The notes under the pieces are model-generated. The model was not told the DNA's origin. It ran no database searches and saw nothing but the letters and a program-made list of their open reading frames with translations. A stretch of DNA of 6,549 nucleotides from Akkermansia muciniphila (lineage in GTDB: Bacteria > Verrucomicrobiota > Verrucomicrobiia > Verrucomicrobiales > V1-33). A program made the position numbers and the translations under genes. The DNA is taken from contig CALQKQ020000217.1 of assembly GCA_943331195.2 (NCBI GenBank), forward strand, positions 1 to 6,549, read 5' to 3'. Numbering within the stretch: the first letter of the stretch is position 1; every line of letters begins with the position of its first letter. Below, one piece after another: positions 1 through 6,008 of this stretch.

Positions 1-7
1 CAGGGGG

Positions 8-41
8 AAAAAATAGCCGCGGGTGAATCTCTTCACTCGCG
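8..41 (-). terminator. Intrinsic terminator reading left
   Basis: Read on the minus strand, CGCG-A-GTGAA pairs with TTCAC-C-CGCG (38-41/32-36 with 23-27/18-21), giving nine pairs around one A-C mismatch and a GAGA loop. After a short CTA comes a run of six T (8-13). On the plus strand no T-run follows the hairpin, so it is directional. Confidence 0.65.
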
Positions 42-81
42 ACTGTCTTATCCGACCGCTGATCGCCTTGTTTCGGGCGAC
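8..81 (-). ncRNA. Candidate small RNA or attenuated leader, about 70 nt
   Basis: The stretch between the leftward promoter and the leftward terminator would give a transcript of about 70 nt. Its 5' part folds into a 7-bp stem (76-82 with 61-67, 8-nt loop). One pair is a G-U wobble only in the minus-strand RNA and would be an A-C mismatch in a plus-strand RNA, which favours leftward transcription. A middle linker (about 42-60) is followed by the terminator hairpin. It is not recognisably a tRNA, tmRNA, SRP RNA, RNase P RNA or any riboswitch I know. It could be a free small RNA or the 5' leader of a gene left of position 1; the window cannot separate these. The inference rests on promoter and terminator spacing only. 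Confidence 0.35.
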
Positions 82-86
82 CCCTT

Positions 87-114
87 CTTATAACCCACCC
101 TGCAGACTTCGCAA
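87..114 (-). promoter_or_regulatory. Sigma70-like promoter with upstream AT-rich tract, reading left
   Basis: On the minus strand a TTGCGA hexamer (109-114, four of six consensus bases) and a TATAAG hexamer (87-92, five of six) are separated by 16 bp. Just upstream, at about 118-144, the minus strand is rich in A and T runs (GATCAAAAG, TTTTTGAAAAAAA), as expected of an UP element. Transcription should begin near 80-82. No reading frame of useful length follows, so the promoter probably serves the short RNA described next, or a gene beyond the left edge. Confidence 0.5.
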
Positions 115-330
115 GCTCTTTTGATCTCTTTTTTTCAAAAACGCGTTCCTCCCCTGTTCAGCCGCCCCGAAAGGCACCTCAGAGGCCGCTTGCGGGACGG
201 TTTATTCAGCGGATGGCGCGTTCCTCATGCTTGCGCCGCTTGCTAGAGCGCCCTGGGCCGCGTTACTCGAGCTCTTGAGGAGCGGGCCCCGCTTCGGCGT
301 GGGGTCTGCGTCGTGCCACTTGGCGCCTCC
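115..330. other. Stretch with no supportable gene
   Basis: Between the short transcription unit and the GAF-gene terminator I see no credible gene. Two overlapping reading frames on opposite strands (about 202-396 and 227-436) both run through the terminator hairpin at 343-367 and look like neither known proteins nor each other, so I treat them as chance. A 10-bp direct repeat (CGCGTTCCTC at 142-151 and 217-226) is present; another 10-mer (CAGCGGATGG) occurs at 207-216 and again inside the terminator at 347-356. Neither is long enough to call functional. Confidence 0.5.
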
Positions 331-367
331 CAAAAACAAAAAAGGCCAGCGGATGGACCGCTGGCCT
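331..367 (-). terminator. Intrinsic terminator of the GAF-domain gene
   Basis: A perfect 10-bp stem (343-352 with 358-367, AGGCCAGCGG on the left arm) with a 5-nt loop is followed on the minus strand by a T-rich tract broken by single G residues (331-343). It lies about 75 bp past the stop codon of the leftward GAF gene, with no other gene between, so it should end that transcript. Confidence 0.85.
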
Positions 368-443
368 GAATCGCTGCGTTCAGAGGGGCCTGGCACACCT
401 GGGAAGCCGGGCTTTCTGGAGCGATTGGTTTACTAAGGAGGGT

Positions 444-908
444 TTAGCCATCCGCCCATTTTTCGGCAATCTCGCCGGCGACGATTTGGAGATCCCGAAT
501 TTCCTCGGAGCTGAAGTCGTAGGCTTCCAATTTCCCGATGCCGAGGGTTCCCATGAGGAGTCCCCCGAACTCGACGGGGACGGCGACGGAGCCTCCGACT
601 TTGGTTTTTTTGGCGGCAGGTTTGGCCACGCCGCTGCGATCGGTTTGGAGATTGCAGATTTGCACGGGTTCCATGCGTTCTGCGGCGGTGCCGGCGATGC
701 CCTTGCCGAGGGGGATGCGTTCTACCTTGACGCGCAGTTCGTCGGGAATGCCCACGTGGGCGATGATTTCCAGCATTTGGTGGAGGTCGACCCACTGGTG
801 GAGGGTGCCGGTTTGACAGGAAAATTCCTTCAGGATCACTTCCAAAACATTTTGCCAATCCGGGTATCCCTGCATCGCGGACGAAATCGTGGTCAATCTA
901 TTACTCAT
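444..908 (-). CDS. Small free-standing GAF-domain protein
   Basis: A 154-residue cytosolic protein made of almost nothing but one GAF domain, a fold that binds small ligands such as cyclic nucleotides, amino acids or redox cofactors, often to sense them. The visible signs are an N-terminal helix with YPDWQNVLEVILKEF (15-29), the core strand with IPLGKGIAGTAAE (65-77), the PVQICNL strand (81-87), the SVAVPVEFGGLLMGTLGIG strand pair (107-125) and a C-terminal helix rich in E and I. It has no attached kinase, cyclase or DNA-binding domain, so its output must be another protein or its own catalysis. Two cysteines (31, 85) do not sit in the pattern I associate with the GAF-type free methionine sulfoxide reductase, though GKGIAGTAAE resembles that family. 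I chose the ATG at 908 because the 12-residue extension to a TTG at 944 adds no domain sequence. No Shine-Dalgarno is visible. It is a single-gene unit divergent from htpG; ligand unknown. Confidence 0.85.
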   Translation of the reverse strand: MSNRLTTISSAMQGYPDWQNVLEVILKEFSCQTGTLHQWVDLHQMLEIIAHVGIPDELRVKVERIPLGKGIAGTAAERMEPVQICNLQTDRSGVAKPAAKKTKVGGSVAVPVEFGGLLMGTLGIGKLEAYDFSSEEIRDLQIVAGEIAEKWADG

Positions 909-980
909 GGCTAATTCTGAAAACGGGCTAAGACCTCTGCACAAGGGAAAGTTGAGATGGACTTGCAGGGATATCCTAGG

Positions 981-1014
981 GGGCTTTTGACAAGCCCGGC
1001 TCGCTGGCTACTTT
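981..1014 (+). promoter_or_regulatory. Probable htpG promoter overlapped by an inverted repeat
   Basis: A perfect TTGACA (-35, 987-992) is followed after 16 bp by TACTTT (1009-1014), a weak -10 with three of six consensus bases, 43 bp before the htpG start codon. The inverted repeat GGGCTT-TTGAC-AAGCCC (981-997, 6-bp arms, 5-nt spacer) covers the -35 and could be an operator. I see no CIRCE sequence of the HrcA type, so if htpG is heat-regulated here it is by another route. The -35 is directly visible; the -10 and the operator role are inference. Confidence 0.45.
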
Positions 1015-1057
1015 GTGGGCCTGCGGTTTTTCCGTTCCCAAACTGATACCTACCCCC

Positions 1058-2902
1058 ATGTCCACCGAAACGACTCATCACCAACCCTTCCAAGCCGAGG
1101 TCCGCCAACTGCTGGATATCGTCATCAATTCCCTGTACACTGACCGGGACATTTTTGTGCGCGAGCTCGTGTCCAATGCGGCGGACTCGCTGGAAAAATT
1201 GCGCCATTTGCGCCTCACGGAAACGGACCTTTTCCAGGTGGAGCGCGAGCCCCAGATTGAAATTACGACGGATTCTGAGGCTAAAACGATCACCATTGTC
1301 GACTATGGGATCGGCATGACGCGCGAGGAATTGGTGCAGAACCTGGGAACCATCGCCCACAGCGGGACCAAGGCGTTTTTGCAAAATCTGGAAGCGGGGG
1401 CCAGCGCGGCAGGAAACGTGATCGGGCGCTTTGGGGTGGGCTTTTACAGCGTCTTCATGGTGGCCGAGAAGGTGAGCGTGTTCACGCATTCGTGGCGGGA
1501 AGATGGGGAGCACCTCTGCTGGACCAGCGATGGGCGGGGCGGCTACACGATTGAGGAGGCGCCCGGCCAGGCGCGGGGATGCCGCATGGTGATCCAACTC
1601 AAGGAGGAGCACGCCGAATTTGCGGCGGCAGGGCGTCTCAAAACCATCCTGGAGCGCTACTCCAATTTTGTGCCCTTCCCCATTCTGCTGGATGGCGAGC
1701 GAGTGAATAATGTGGAAGCCCTCTGGCTGAAGCAGAAATCTGAGGTCAACGACGAGCAGTATACCGAATTTTACAAATTCATCGCCCATGCCTGGGATGA
1801 GCCCCGGTACCGGCTCCACTTCAGCGCCGATGCTCCCCTGGTGATCAACGCTTTGCTGTTTGTGCCGCGGGAAAATCCGGAGCGCTATGGCATGGGTCAG
1901 ACCGAACCGGGCGTGGCCTTGTATTGTCGGCGCGTCTTAATCGACCCCAAGCCGCGCGGCTTGTTGCCGGAGTGGTTGCGCTTTGTGAAAGGGGTGATCG
2001 ACAGCGATGATCTGCCGCTGAATATTTCCCGGGAGTCGATGCAGGACAGCGCTTTGGTGCAGAAGTTGGGAGACGTGTTGACCAAGCGCCTTATCAAGAT
2101 GCTGGAGACGGAGTCCAAGGGGGATGCGGAGAAGTACCAGGAGTTTTACAAGGCCTTCAGTCGTTTCCTCAAGGAGGGAGTGGCGGTGGATGACCGGCAT
2201 CGCGATGCTTTGTGCAAGCTCTTGCGCTTCGAGTCCTCCATGACGGAGCCTGGGGTGCTCACAGGTTTTGACGAATACCTCAGCCGCGCCAAAGAGGGGC
2301 AGAAGGAAATCTATTATCTGACGGCCACCAGCCGCGCGGCCATTGAGGCCGGGCCCTATGTGGAAGCGTTCAAAGCCCGGGGGCTGGAAGTGATCTTCTT
2401 CTTGGAGCCCATTGATGAATATGTGGTTTCCTCCCTGACTGAAGTTGGCGAGAAGCGCCTTGTGGCCGCCTCCAGCGATGCACTGGATCTGGGCGACGCA
2501 CCTCCGAGCGAGGGGGAATCCCTCTCCGAAGCGCAGACCGCCTCTCTGTGCGAGTGGCTGAAAGAGACGTTGGGGGACAGCGTCGAAAGCGTCCGCGCGG
2601 GCACTCGCCTGGTGAGCAGTCCGGCGGTCGCGCTGCAACCGGACGGTCAACTCAGCCCACAGATGCGGGCGATGATGAAGGCCATGAGCCAGGACGCGGG
2701 GAACGCGGCCCGGGTGATTTTGGAGATCAATCCGCGCCACACCTTGATCCGCAAGCTGGCCTTGCGGGAGAAGGGCGGCGATGAGCTCGCTCCTTTGGTC
2801 GCGGAGCAGTTGCGGGACAACGCCTTGATCGCCGCCGGCCTGCTAGACACGCCCACGGCCATGTTGGCGCGGATGGAAAAGGTCCTCGCCGCGGCCCTCT
2901 GA
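1058..2902 (+). CDS. htpG: HtpG, bacterial Hsp90 chaperone
   Basis: ATP-dependent cytosolic homodimeric chaperone of 614 residues (E. coli HtpG has 624), acting late in the folding and remodelling of client proteins, usually with DnaK. The N-terminal GHKL ATPase domain is intact: RELVSNAADS with catalytic-type Glu36 and Asn40, VDYGIGMT (81-88) with the adenine-contacting Asp82, the lid region GTIAHSGTKAF (97-107) and GRFGVGFYSVFM (123-134). The middle domain carries LPLNISRESMQ (319-329), whose Arg325 matches the arginine that reaches the ATP gamma-phosphate. The C-terminal dimerisation domain follows, with MRAMMKAM (536-543) and INPRHTLI (557-564). The ATG at 1058 gives the normal family N-terminus; a TTG at 1013 in the same frame would add 15 residues lying in the promoter region. 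No Shine-Dalgarno precedes it (ATACCTACCCCC). It is transcribed alone, from the promoter near 987 to the terminator at 2944-2981. Confidence 0.98.
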   Translation: MSTETTHHQPFQAEVRQLLDIVINSLYTDRDIFVRELVSNAADSLEKLRHLRLTETDLFQVEREPQIEITTDSEAKTITIVDYGIGMTREELVQNLGTIAHSGTKAFLQNLEAGASAAGNVIGRFGVGFYSVFMVAEKVSVFTHSWREDGEHLCWTSDGRGGYTIEEAPGQARGCRMVIQLKEEHAEFAAAGRLKTILERYSNFVPFPILLDGERVNNVEALWLKQKSEVNDEQYTEFYKFIAHAWDEPRYRLHFSADAPLVINALLFVPRENPERYGMGQTEPGVALYCRRVLIDPKPRGLLPEWLRFVKGVIDSDDLPLNISRESMQDSALVQKLGDVLTKRLIKMLETESKGDAEKYQEFYKAFSRFLKEGVAVDDRHRDALCKLLRFESSMTEPGVLTGFDEYLSRAKEGQKEIYYLTATSRAAIEAGPYVEAFKARGLEVIFFLEPIDEYVVSSLTEVGEKRLVAASSDALDLGDAPPSEGESLSEAQTASLCEWLKETLGDSVESVRAGTRLVSSPAVALQPDGQLSPQMRAMMKAMSQDAGNAARVILEINPRHTLIRKLALREKGGDELAPLVAEQLRDNALIAAGLLDTPTAMLARMEKVLAAAL

Positions 2903-2943
2903 GCCCAGCCCCCCTTGGCAGAGCGCAAGCTTACCAACTCCCT

Positions 2944-2981
2944 AGGGCAGCCCATTGACACTGGGCTGCCCTTATTTTTTT
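2944..2981 (+). terminator. Strong intrinsic terminator of htpG
   Basis: A perfect 11-bp stem (AGGGCAGCCCA at 2944-2954 with 2962-2972) around a 7-nt loop is followed by TA and seven T (2975-2981). It starts 42 bp past the htpG stop codon. On the minus strand no T-run follows the hairpin, so leftward transcription from the SDR operon is not clearly ended by it. Confidence 0.93.
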
Positions 2982-3196
2982 GCGGGGATCGAGGCCGCCG
3001 CCTTGCTCAAAGCGGGTGGTGAAACCGATGGCTCCCAGGATAGCCCCAGCGCCGCCCCGAGGGGGCTGAGGCCCGATAGGCCGTGTAGGGGAAACATACC
3101 GAGGTCCTCGGCGACCAGGGTTTGAGGGGCTAAGCGGCGGGCCGCCTCAGCACAGGCTGACCAGAAAAGGGGGCTTATTTTCCGCGAGCCAATCAA
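2972..3196 (-). CDS. Doubtful 74-residue ORF at the end of the SDR operon
   Basis: This leftward frame starts with TTG, whose last three bases sit in the TTGA overlap with the stop codon of the 103-residue gene before it, an arrangement that allows translational coupling. The predicted protein has no recognisable domain, signal peptide or membrane segment, and its second half is low-complexity (many Ala, Ser, Pro and Leu). Its stop codon (2972-2974) falls in the edge of the htpG terminator, which is unusual for a real gene. In the adjacent frame the sequence just past the overlap reads SFFDWLAENKPPFLVSLC before a stop at 3147, which looks as protein-like as this frame. I think it is more likely a chance ORF or a decayed gene end than a functional protein. 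Confidence 0.2.
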   Translation of the reverse strand: MIGSRKISPLFWSACAEAARRLAPQTLVAEDLGMFPLHGLSGLSPLGAALGLSWEPSVSPPALSKAAASIPAKK

Positions 3197-3504
3197 AGAA
3201 AGAGTCGGACCAACTTCCCTTTGATGCCCTCGGGAAGAGCGAAGCTACGCCCCGTTTTGGCGAGCACCAACTCCGCGACCTCCGTCAACCACTGCCGCGA
3301 GGCGACCAGGGAGTCGAGGTGGATGTGGTTGTCCGAAGTGACGGCGTAGGTGGCAGAAAAGCGAATCAATTCGTTCTCGCCCGCAAGTTTAAGGTCGGCA
3401 GTGAGGGATTTGAGGGCGGGGCTGAGCTGGACGTTTTCGACTTTAATCCAGTCGAAGCCGGAAGAGTTGAGCTTGGCTTGGAGGAGGGAGAGGAGGAGGC
3501 TCAT
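3193..3504 (-). CDS. Uncharacterised 103-residue protein
   Basis: I do not recognise a family for this protein. It starts with ATG at 3504, 36 bp after the stop of the SDR-like gene, and so is probably its operon partner. It has no signal peptide: the N-terminus MSLLLSLLQAKLNSSGF looks like an amphipathic helix. The middle alternates polar and hydrophobic residues as beta strands do (VENVQLSPALKSLTADLKL at 22-40, ELIRFSATYAV at 45-55, HIHLDSLVASR at 60-70), followed by a helix WLTEVAELVLAKTG (72-85) and the tail LPEGIKGKLVRLFL. This beta-sheet-then-helix pattern loosely recalls small lipid-binding or DUF2993-like proteins, but that is only a resemblance. The leader has no Shine-Dalgarno. Coding is supported by position, length and composition. 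Confidence 0.65.
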   Translation of the reverse strand: MSLLLSLLQAKLNSSGFDWIKVENVQLSPALKSLTADLKLAGENELIRFSATYAVTSDNHIHLDSLVASRQWLTEVAELVLAKTGRSFALPEGIKGKLVRLFL

Positions 3505-3540
3505 GGCTTGGGTTGGGTTGCGTAGGGGAAAAGGGAAATG

Positions 3541-4491
3541 TCAGCCGGCAGGGTGAGCCGGCAAGGTGGAAGCGGCTAGGAACACTCCGTGGTCCGCGAT
3601 GGAGGGAAGAAACGCGGGATCCTCCTCGAGGGCATGAAACCAGTCTGGGTAAAGCGGTTCCCAGCCGGAGGCGCGGAGCCGCGCGTTGCTGACTTGCTTG
3701 TGGGTCCAGCCGCGCTTGCGGTCGAGGTCGGGGAGGGCCTCCGGTGGCAGGGGTCGCTGAAAGCGTTGGCTCAAGCGCTGATAGAGAGACCGCTGCAGCA
3801 GGGGGGTCGAATCCGCGATGTTGCAGAGGCGCGGAGCGAGCGGAGGAGAGAGGTCGAGGAGGTGGAGGATGGCGCGCGCGGCGTCGCGCACGTGGATTTG
3901 GTTGACCCAGCGACCCTCAGGCGTGGCCGGGGCTTCGGTGCGCACGTCGATGACGGCCTGGCCGTCGAGGAAGTTCTTGAGCAAAAAGGAGCGGCCCGGG
4001 CCGTAGATGCCGGCGAGGCGACCGACTAGGCCTCCCGCAGCGAGGGTTTCCTCCTCGGTCTGGCGCAGGATGCGACCCGTTTCGCGATCTGGCACGGCGG
4101 GGGTGGACTCGTCGACGAGTTCGCCGCCAATCTGGGGGTAGACGCTGGTGCTGGAGGTGAAGAAAAAGCGCTCGGCCTGAGGGAAGGCGGCGCGGAGGTG
4201 GCGACAGCCCTGAAGATAAACGGCGCGGTATTGCTCGGCTCGCCCGCCGCGGCCGCTGGCGGCGCAGTGGACCAGGCGAACTGGCGCGGGCCCGATCTGG
4301 GCGGCAATGGCGGCGACGGAAGCGGCCTCGCTGAGATCACAAGCGAGCGTGGGAATGCCGTCGGCAGTGAGGGCGGCAGCGGAGGCCTCCTGCCGGGTGA
4401 GGGCTAGGAAGGGGTGACCCAGGGCGATCAACTCGCGGGCGAGGGCGCTGCCGAGGTAGCCACAGCCGGCGATGACAGTGAGGGGAGGCAT
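3541..4491 (-). CDS. Atypical SDR / NAD-dependent epimerase-like protein (YeeZ type)
   Basis: A 316-residue cytosolic protein with an N-terminal Rossmann fold: VIAGCGYLGSALA (6-18) provides the Gly9-x-Gly11-x-x-Gly14 dinucleotide-binding loop, CDLSE (51-55) and LVHCAAS (73-79) are the following strand ends, and FFFTSSTSVYP (109-119) is the extended-SDR strand 5 with its serine. The Tyr-x-x-x-Lys catalytic pair expected next is missing: the region reads GRILRQTEEETL (139-150). That loss, together with the GxGxxG spacing, points to the atypical YeeZ-like branch, which binds NAD(P) but has no established reaction. The C-terminal part has LAGIYGPGR (159-167), INQIHVRDAA-like WVNQIHVRDAA (196-206) and KQVSNARLRASGW (265-277), common in epimerases. 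The ATG at 4491 places the Rossmann strand at residue 4; the frame stays open for 80 codons upstream only because it crosses the divergent gene. No Shine-Dalgarno. Substrate unknown. Confidence 0.88.
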   Translation of the reverse strand: MPPLTVIAGCGYLGSALARELIALGHPFLALTRQEASAAALTADGIPTLACDLSEAASVAAIAAQIGPAPVRLVHCAASGRGGRAEQYRAVYLQGCRHLRAAFPQAERFFFTSSTSVYPQIGGELVDESTPAVPDRETGRILRQTEEETLAAGGLVGRLAGIYGPGRSFLLKNFLDGQAVIDVRTEAPATPEGRWVNQIHVRDAARAILHLLDLSPPLAPRLCNIADSTPLLQRSLYQRLSQRFQRPLPPEALPDLDRKRGWTHKQVSNARLRASGWEPLYPDWFHALEEDPAFLPSIADHGVFLAASTLPAHPAG

Positions 4492-4555
4492 GAGAGGCGG
4501 AAAGAAGGGCCCTGAAAAGCCCACGGAGGCGGCAGCGTAACCCAAAACAAACGCC

Positions 4556-5032
4556 ATGAAAGCCCCTAAATGCATTCTCCTTGCTGGAATCTTCTGCGCC
4601 TGCTGGGGCTTTTCCCTGGCGCAGGGTGTGGCGCAAGCCAATGCCAAGTGCCCCATCATGACCGATGGCGACGTCGATCCCGAGGAGACCGTGGAGTTCG
4701 CCGGGCTGAAGGTGGGGGTGTGCTGCGGCAAATGCGGTAAACTTTGGGCAAAAAATGCCGCCTACTATCTCAAAGCGGCTCCGGAGTTGCTGCCCCAATT
4801 CAAGGGAATGGAGGGAAGCTTGGGCTTGGACAAAATCGTCCTGCTGCCGCAAACTTTTTGCCCCATGAAGACGAAAAACCTCATTTGCCCAGACAGTCCA
4901 AGCTGCGACTACCGCGGGGTCAAAGTTTACTTTTTCGACCAGAAAGCCCTCGAAAAATGGAAGCTCGACGAAGCCGGCAACGCGCGCCGGGCGCTCGCCG
5001 CTGGGATCCTTCCTCAGTTGGTCGGCCGGTGA
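4556..5032 (+). CDS. Secreted Cys-rich YHS-like protein, two tandem modules
   Basis: A 158-residue protein with an N-terminal signal peptide (hydrophobic 6-22, likely cleavage after AQA at 28 or ANA at 30), so probably periplasmic. The mature part contains two related modules. The first is KCPIMTDG (31-38) then VEFAGLKVGVCCGKCGKLW (46-64), with Cys32 and Cys56, 57 and 60, the layout of YHS-type metal-binding domains in which CPxM is followed by G-x-K-V-x-x-C-C-x-x-C. The second has FCPMKTKN (101-108), Cys111 and Cys117, then YRGVKVYFFDQKALEKW (119-135), where the CCxxC is replaced by FFDQK. The first module could bind a transition metal such as copper or nickel; the metal is not inferable here. 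It is monocistronic, divergent from the SDR-like gene with 64 bp between start codons, in which I cannot make out a convincing promoter. No Shine-Dalgarno precedes the ATG. Confidence 0.82.
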   Translation: MKAPKCILLAGIFCACWGFSLAQGVAQANAKCPIMTDGDVDPEETVEFAGLKVGVCCGKCGKLWAKNAAYYLKAAPELLPQFKGMEGSLGLDKIVLLPQTFCPMKTKNLICPDSPSCDYRGVKVYFFDQKALEKWKLDEAGNARRALAAGILPQLVGR

Positions 5033-5075
5033 GGCGCGCTAGGGGCGCTTCTCTGGCCTCATGATGAAAAGCCAA

Positions 5076-5100
5076 GCAAGCTCGGGACGGGCCGACTTGC
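5076..5100. terminator. Possible weak terminator between convergent genes
   Basis: GCAAG-C-TCGG pairs with CCGA-CTTGC (5076-5085 with 5092-5100): nine pairs, one bulged C and a 6-nt loop, in the 71-bp gap between the stop codons of the YHS-like and PDZ genes. On the minus strand it is followed by TTGGCTTTTC, a poor T-tract; on the plus strand none follows. It may end the PDZ transcript weakly. Confidence 0.35.
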
Positions 5101-5103
5101 GCC

Positions 5104-5943
5104 TCAAGGAGGCGGGTCGGGTCGGCTCAAGGCCGCTTTCTCCGGCGCAGAGGACGGTTTGCGGGGAGCCTTGCGGGCTTCGCGCTGGAGTCGCTCCAAG
5201 CGCGGTTTGAGTTCAGGCGGCAAGGCCGCCAGGGCGGCTTCGTCATGGCAGGGACCCTCAAAAATGAGCAGCCCTTCCCGATTCCAGGCCCGCACTTGCT
5301 GAAAGTTGCCCACAAGCGTCAACTCCAGTTCACCTTCTTCATCGCGCAGGACCACGCGGGACCCTGGTTGCAGGACGGACTCCGCCACTCCCTCGGCACC
5401 GCTGGGGGGGAGGCCGTGGAGCATGTGGTGGACCGCTTGCAGCGCCTTCGGATGGTCGCGCAGGGTGCGGATCACGGCGCTCAACATTTCTTCGGGCAGG
5501 GGCGGCACGCTGGCAGTGCTAAGTGGCGCGGCGGGGGCGCGCTCTAGTTTTACCTTGGCTTTTCGCTCCGCGCTGCGCCGCAGGTAAGTGATTTCGACCT
5601 CCGCTCCCGGACCGGCGTTTTCCACCAAGGTGACAAACTGCGTCGGCGACATGATGCGCTGGTCATTGAACGCGGTGAGAATATCGTAGTGCAGCAAGCC
5701 GAGCGCGGCGGCGGGACTACCCGGGGCCACCCGGCCAATCATGAGGCCCTCGCCCGCAGGAAGACTGGTCTGGGCCCGCACTTCTGGGCAAATCTCCGTC
5801 AGGCTGACGCCCAAATAGCCGCGCTCGGGCGCAGGAATGGACTCTGGCGTCGCGGCCCACCCCGCGCAGGCCAACCACAGCATCGCTCCCAGTCCAAGGG
5901 CCCCAGCCCTGGTGCGGCAGTCGATGGTAGCGAGGCGAAGCAT
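5104..5943 (-). CDS. Exported PDZ-domain protein without a protease domain
   Basis: A 279-residue protein that begins with a signal peptide or anchor (hydrophobic 13-30, Ala-rich end AGWAA). A PDZ domain follows at about 41-134, with RGYLGVSL (41-48) forming the carboxylate-binding loop and the hallmark APGSPAAALGLLHYDILTAFND (73-94). PDZ domains bind C-terminal or exposed peptide tails. There is no trypsin-like or other peptidase domain, so it is a binding or adaptor protein and not a DegP/HtrA enzyme. After a Pro/Ala-rich linker, the C-terminal region has a short acidic beta-rich segment (VVLRDEEGELELTLVG, 197-212, and LLIFEGPCHDEAALAALPPELKPRLERL, 225-252), a layout I associate with verrucomicrobial and planctomycetal PDZ proteins. 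The tail is basic and Pro-rich. The ATG at 5943 directly precedes the signal peptide; the frame is open further upstream to 6093 but would then overlap the preceding gene. No Shine-Dalgarno. It lies 65 bp after the anti-sigma-like gene, probably in one operon. Confidence 0.85.
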   Translation of the reverse strand: MLRLATIDCRTRAGALGLGAMLWLACAGWAATPESIPAPERGYLGVSLTEICPEVRAQTSLPAGEGLMIGRVAPGSPAAALGLLHYDILTAFNDQRIMSPTQFVTLVENAGPGAEVEITYLRRSAERKAKVKLERAPAAPLSTASVPPLPEEMLSAVIRTLRDHPKALQAVHHMLHGLPPSGAEGVAESVLQPGSRVVLRDEEGELELTLVGNFQQVRAWNREGLLIFEGPCHDEAALAALPPELKPRLERLQREARKAPRKPSSAPEKAALSRPDPPP

Positions 5944-5992
5944 GGCGACGGGAGGATAGAGAACAAAACGCAGCCGATTCCGCCATCCCCTG

Positions 5993-6006
5993 CCCTGCTC
6001 GCAGGG
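5993..6006. other. Small intercistronic hairpin
   Basis: CCCTGC-TC-GCAGGG forms a tight perfect stem two bases past the stop codon of the anti-sigma-like gene and 50 bp before the PDZ start. No T-run follows on the minus strand, so it is not an intrinsic terminator. It could set the relative output of the two genes by pausing or RNA processing; that is conjecture. Confidence 0.3.
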
Positions 6007-6008
6007 AC

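Noticed and set aside
202..436. Two short opposite-strand frames around 202-436
   Set aside because: Both cross a strong terminator hairpin and have no recognisable content.
433..914. Open frames overlapping the GAF gene (433-858 minus, 486-914 plus)
   Set aside because: The GAF frame has clear family motifs; the Arg/Pro-rich minus frame and the plus frame do not.
909..1057. Promoter for the GAF gene
   Set aside because: A TTGTCA (988-993, minus strand) exists but no -10 at suitable spacing could be identified, so none is annotated.
981..1057. HrcA/CIRCE operator before htpG
   Set aside because: The sequence lacks the CIRCE half-sites TTAGCACTC and GAGTGCTAA.
911..1819. 302-codon open frame on the minus strand inside htpG
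   Set aside because: It lies antisense to the conserved ATPase domain of HtpG and resembles no family; long antisense frames are expected in GC-rich genes.
1937..2740. 267-codon open frame on the minus strand inside htpG
   Set aside because: Same reason: antisense to the middle and C-terminal domains of a clearly real gene, with His/Gln-rich composition typical of shadows.
4337..4852. 171-codon minus-strand frame across the divergent spacer
   Set aside because: It overlaps both the SDR-like gene and the exported protein, which have real domain signals.
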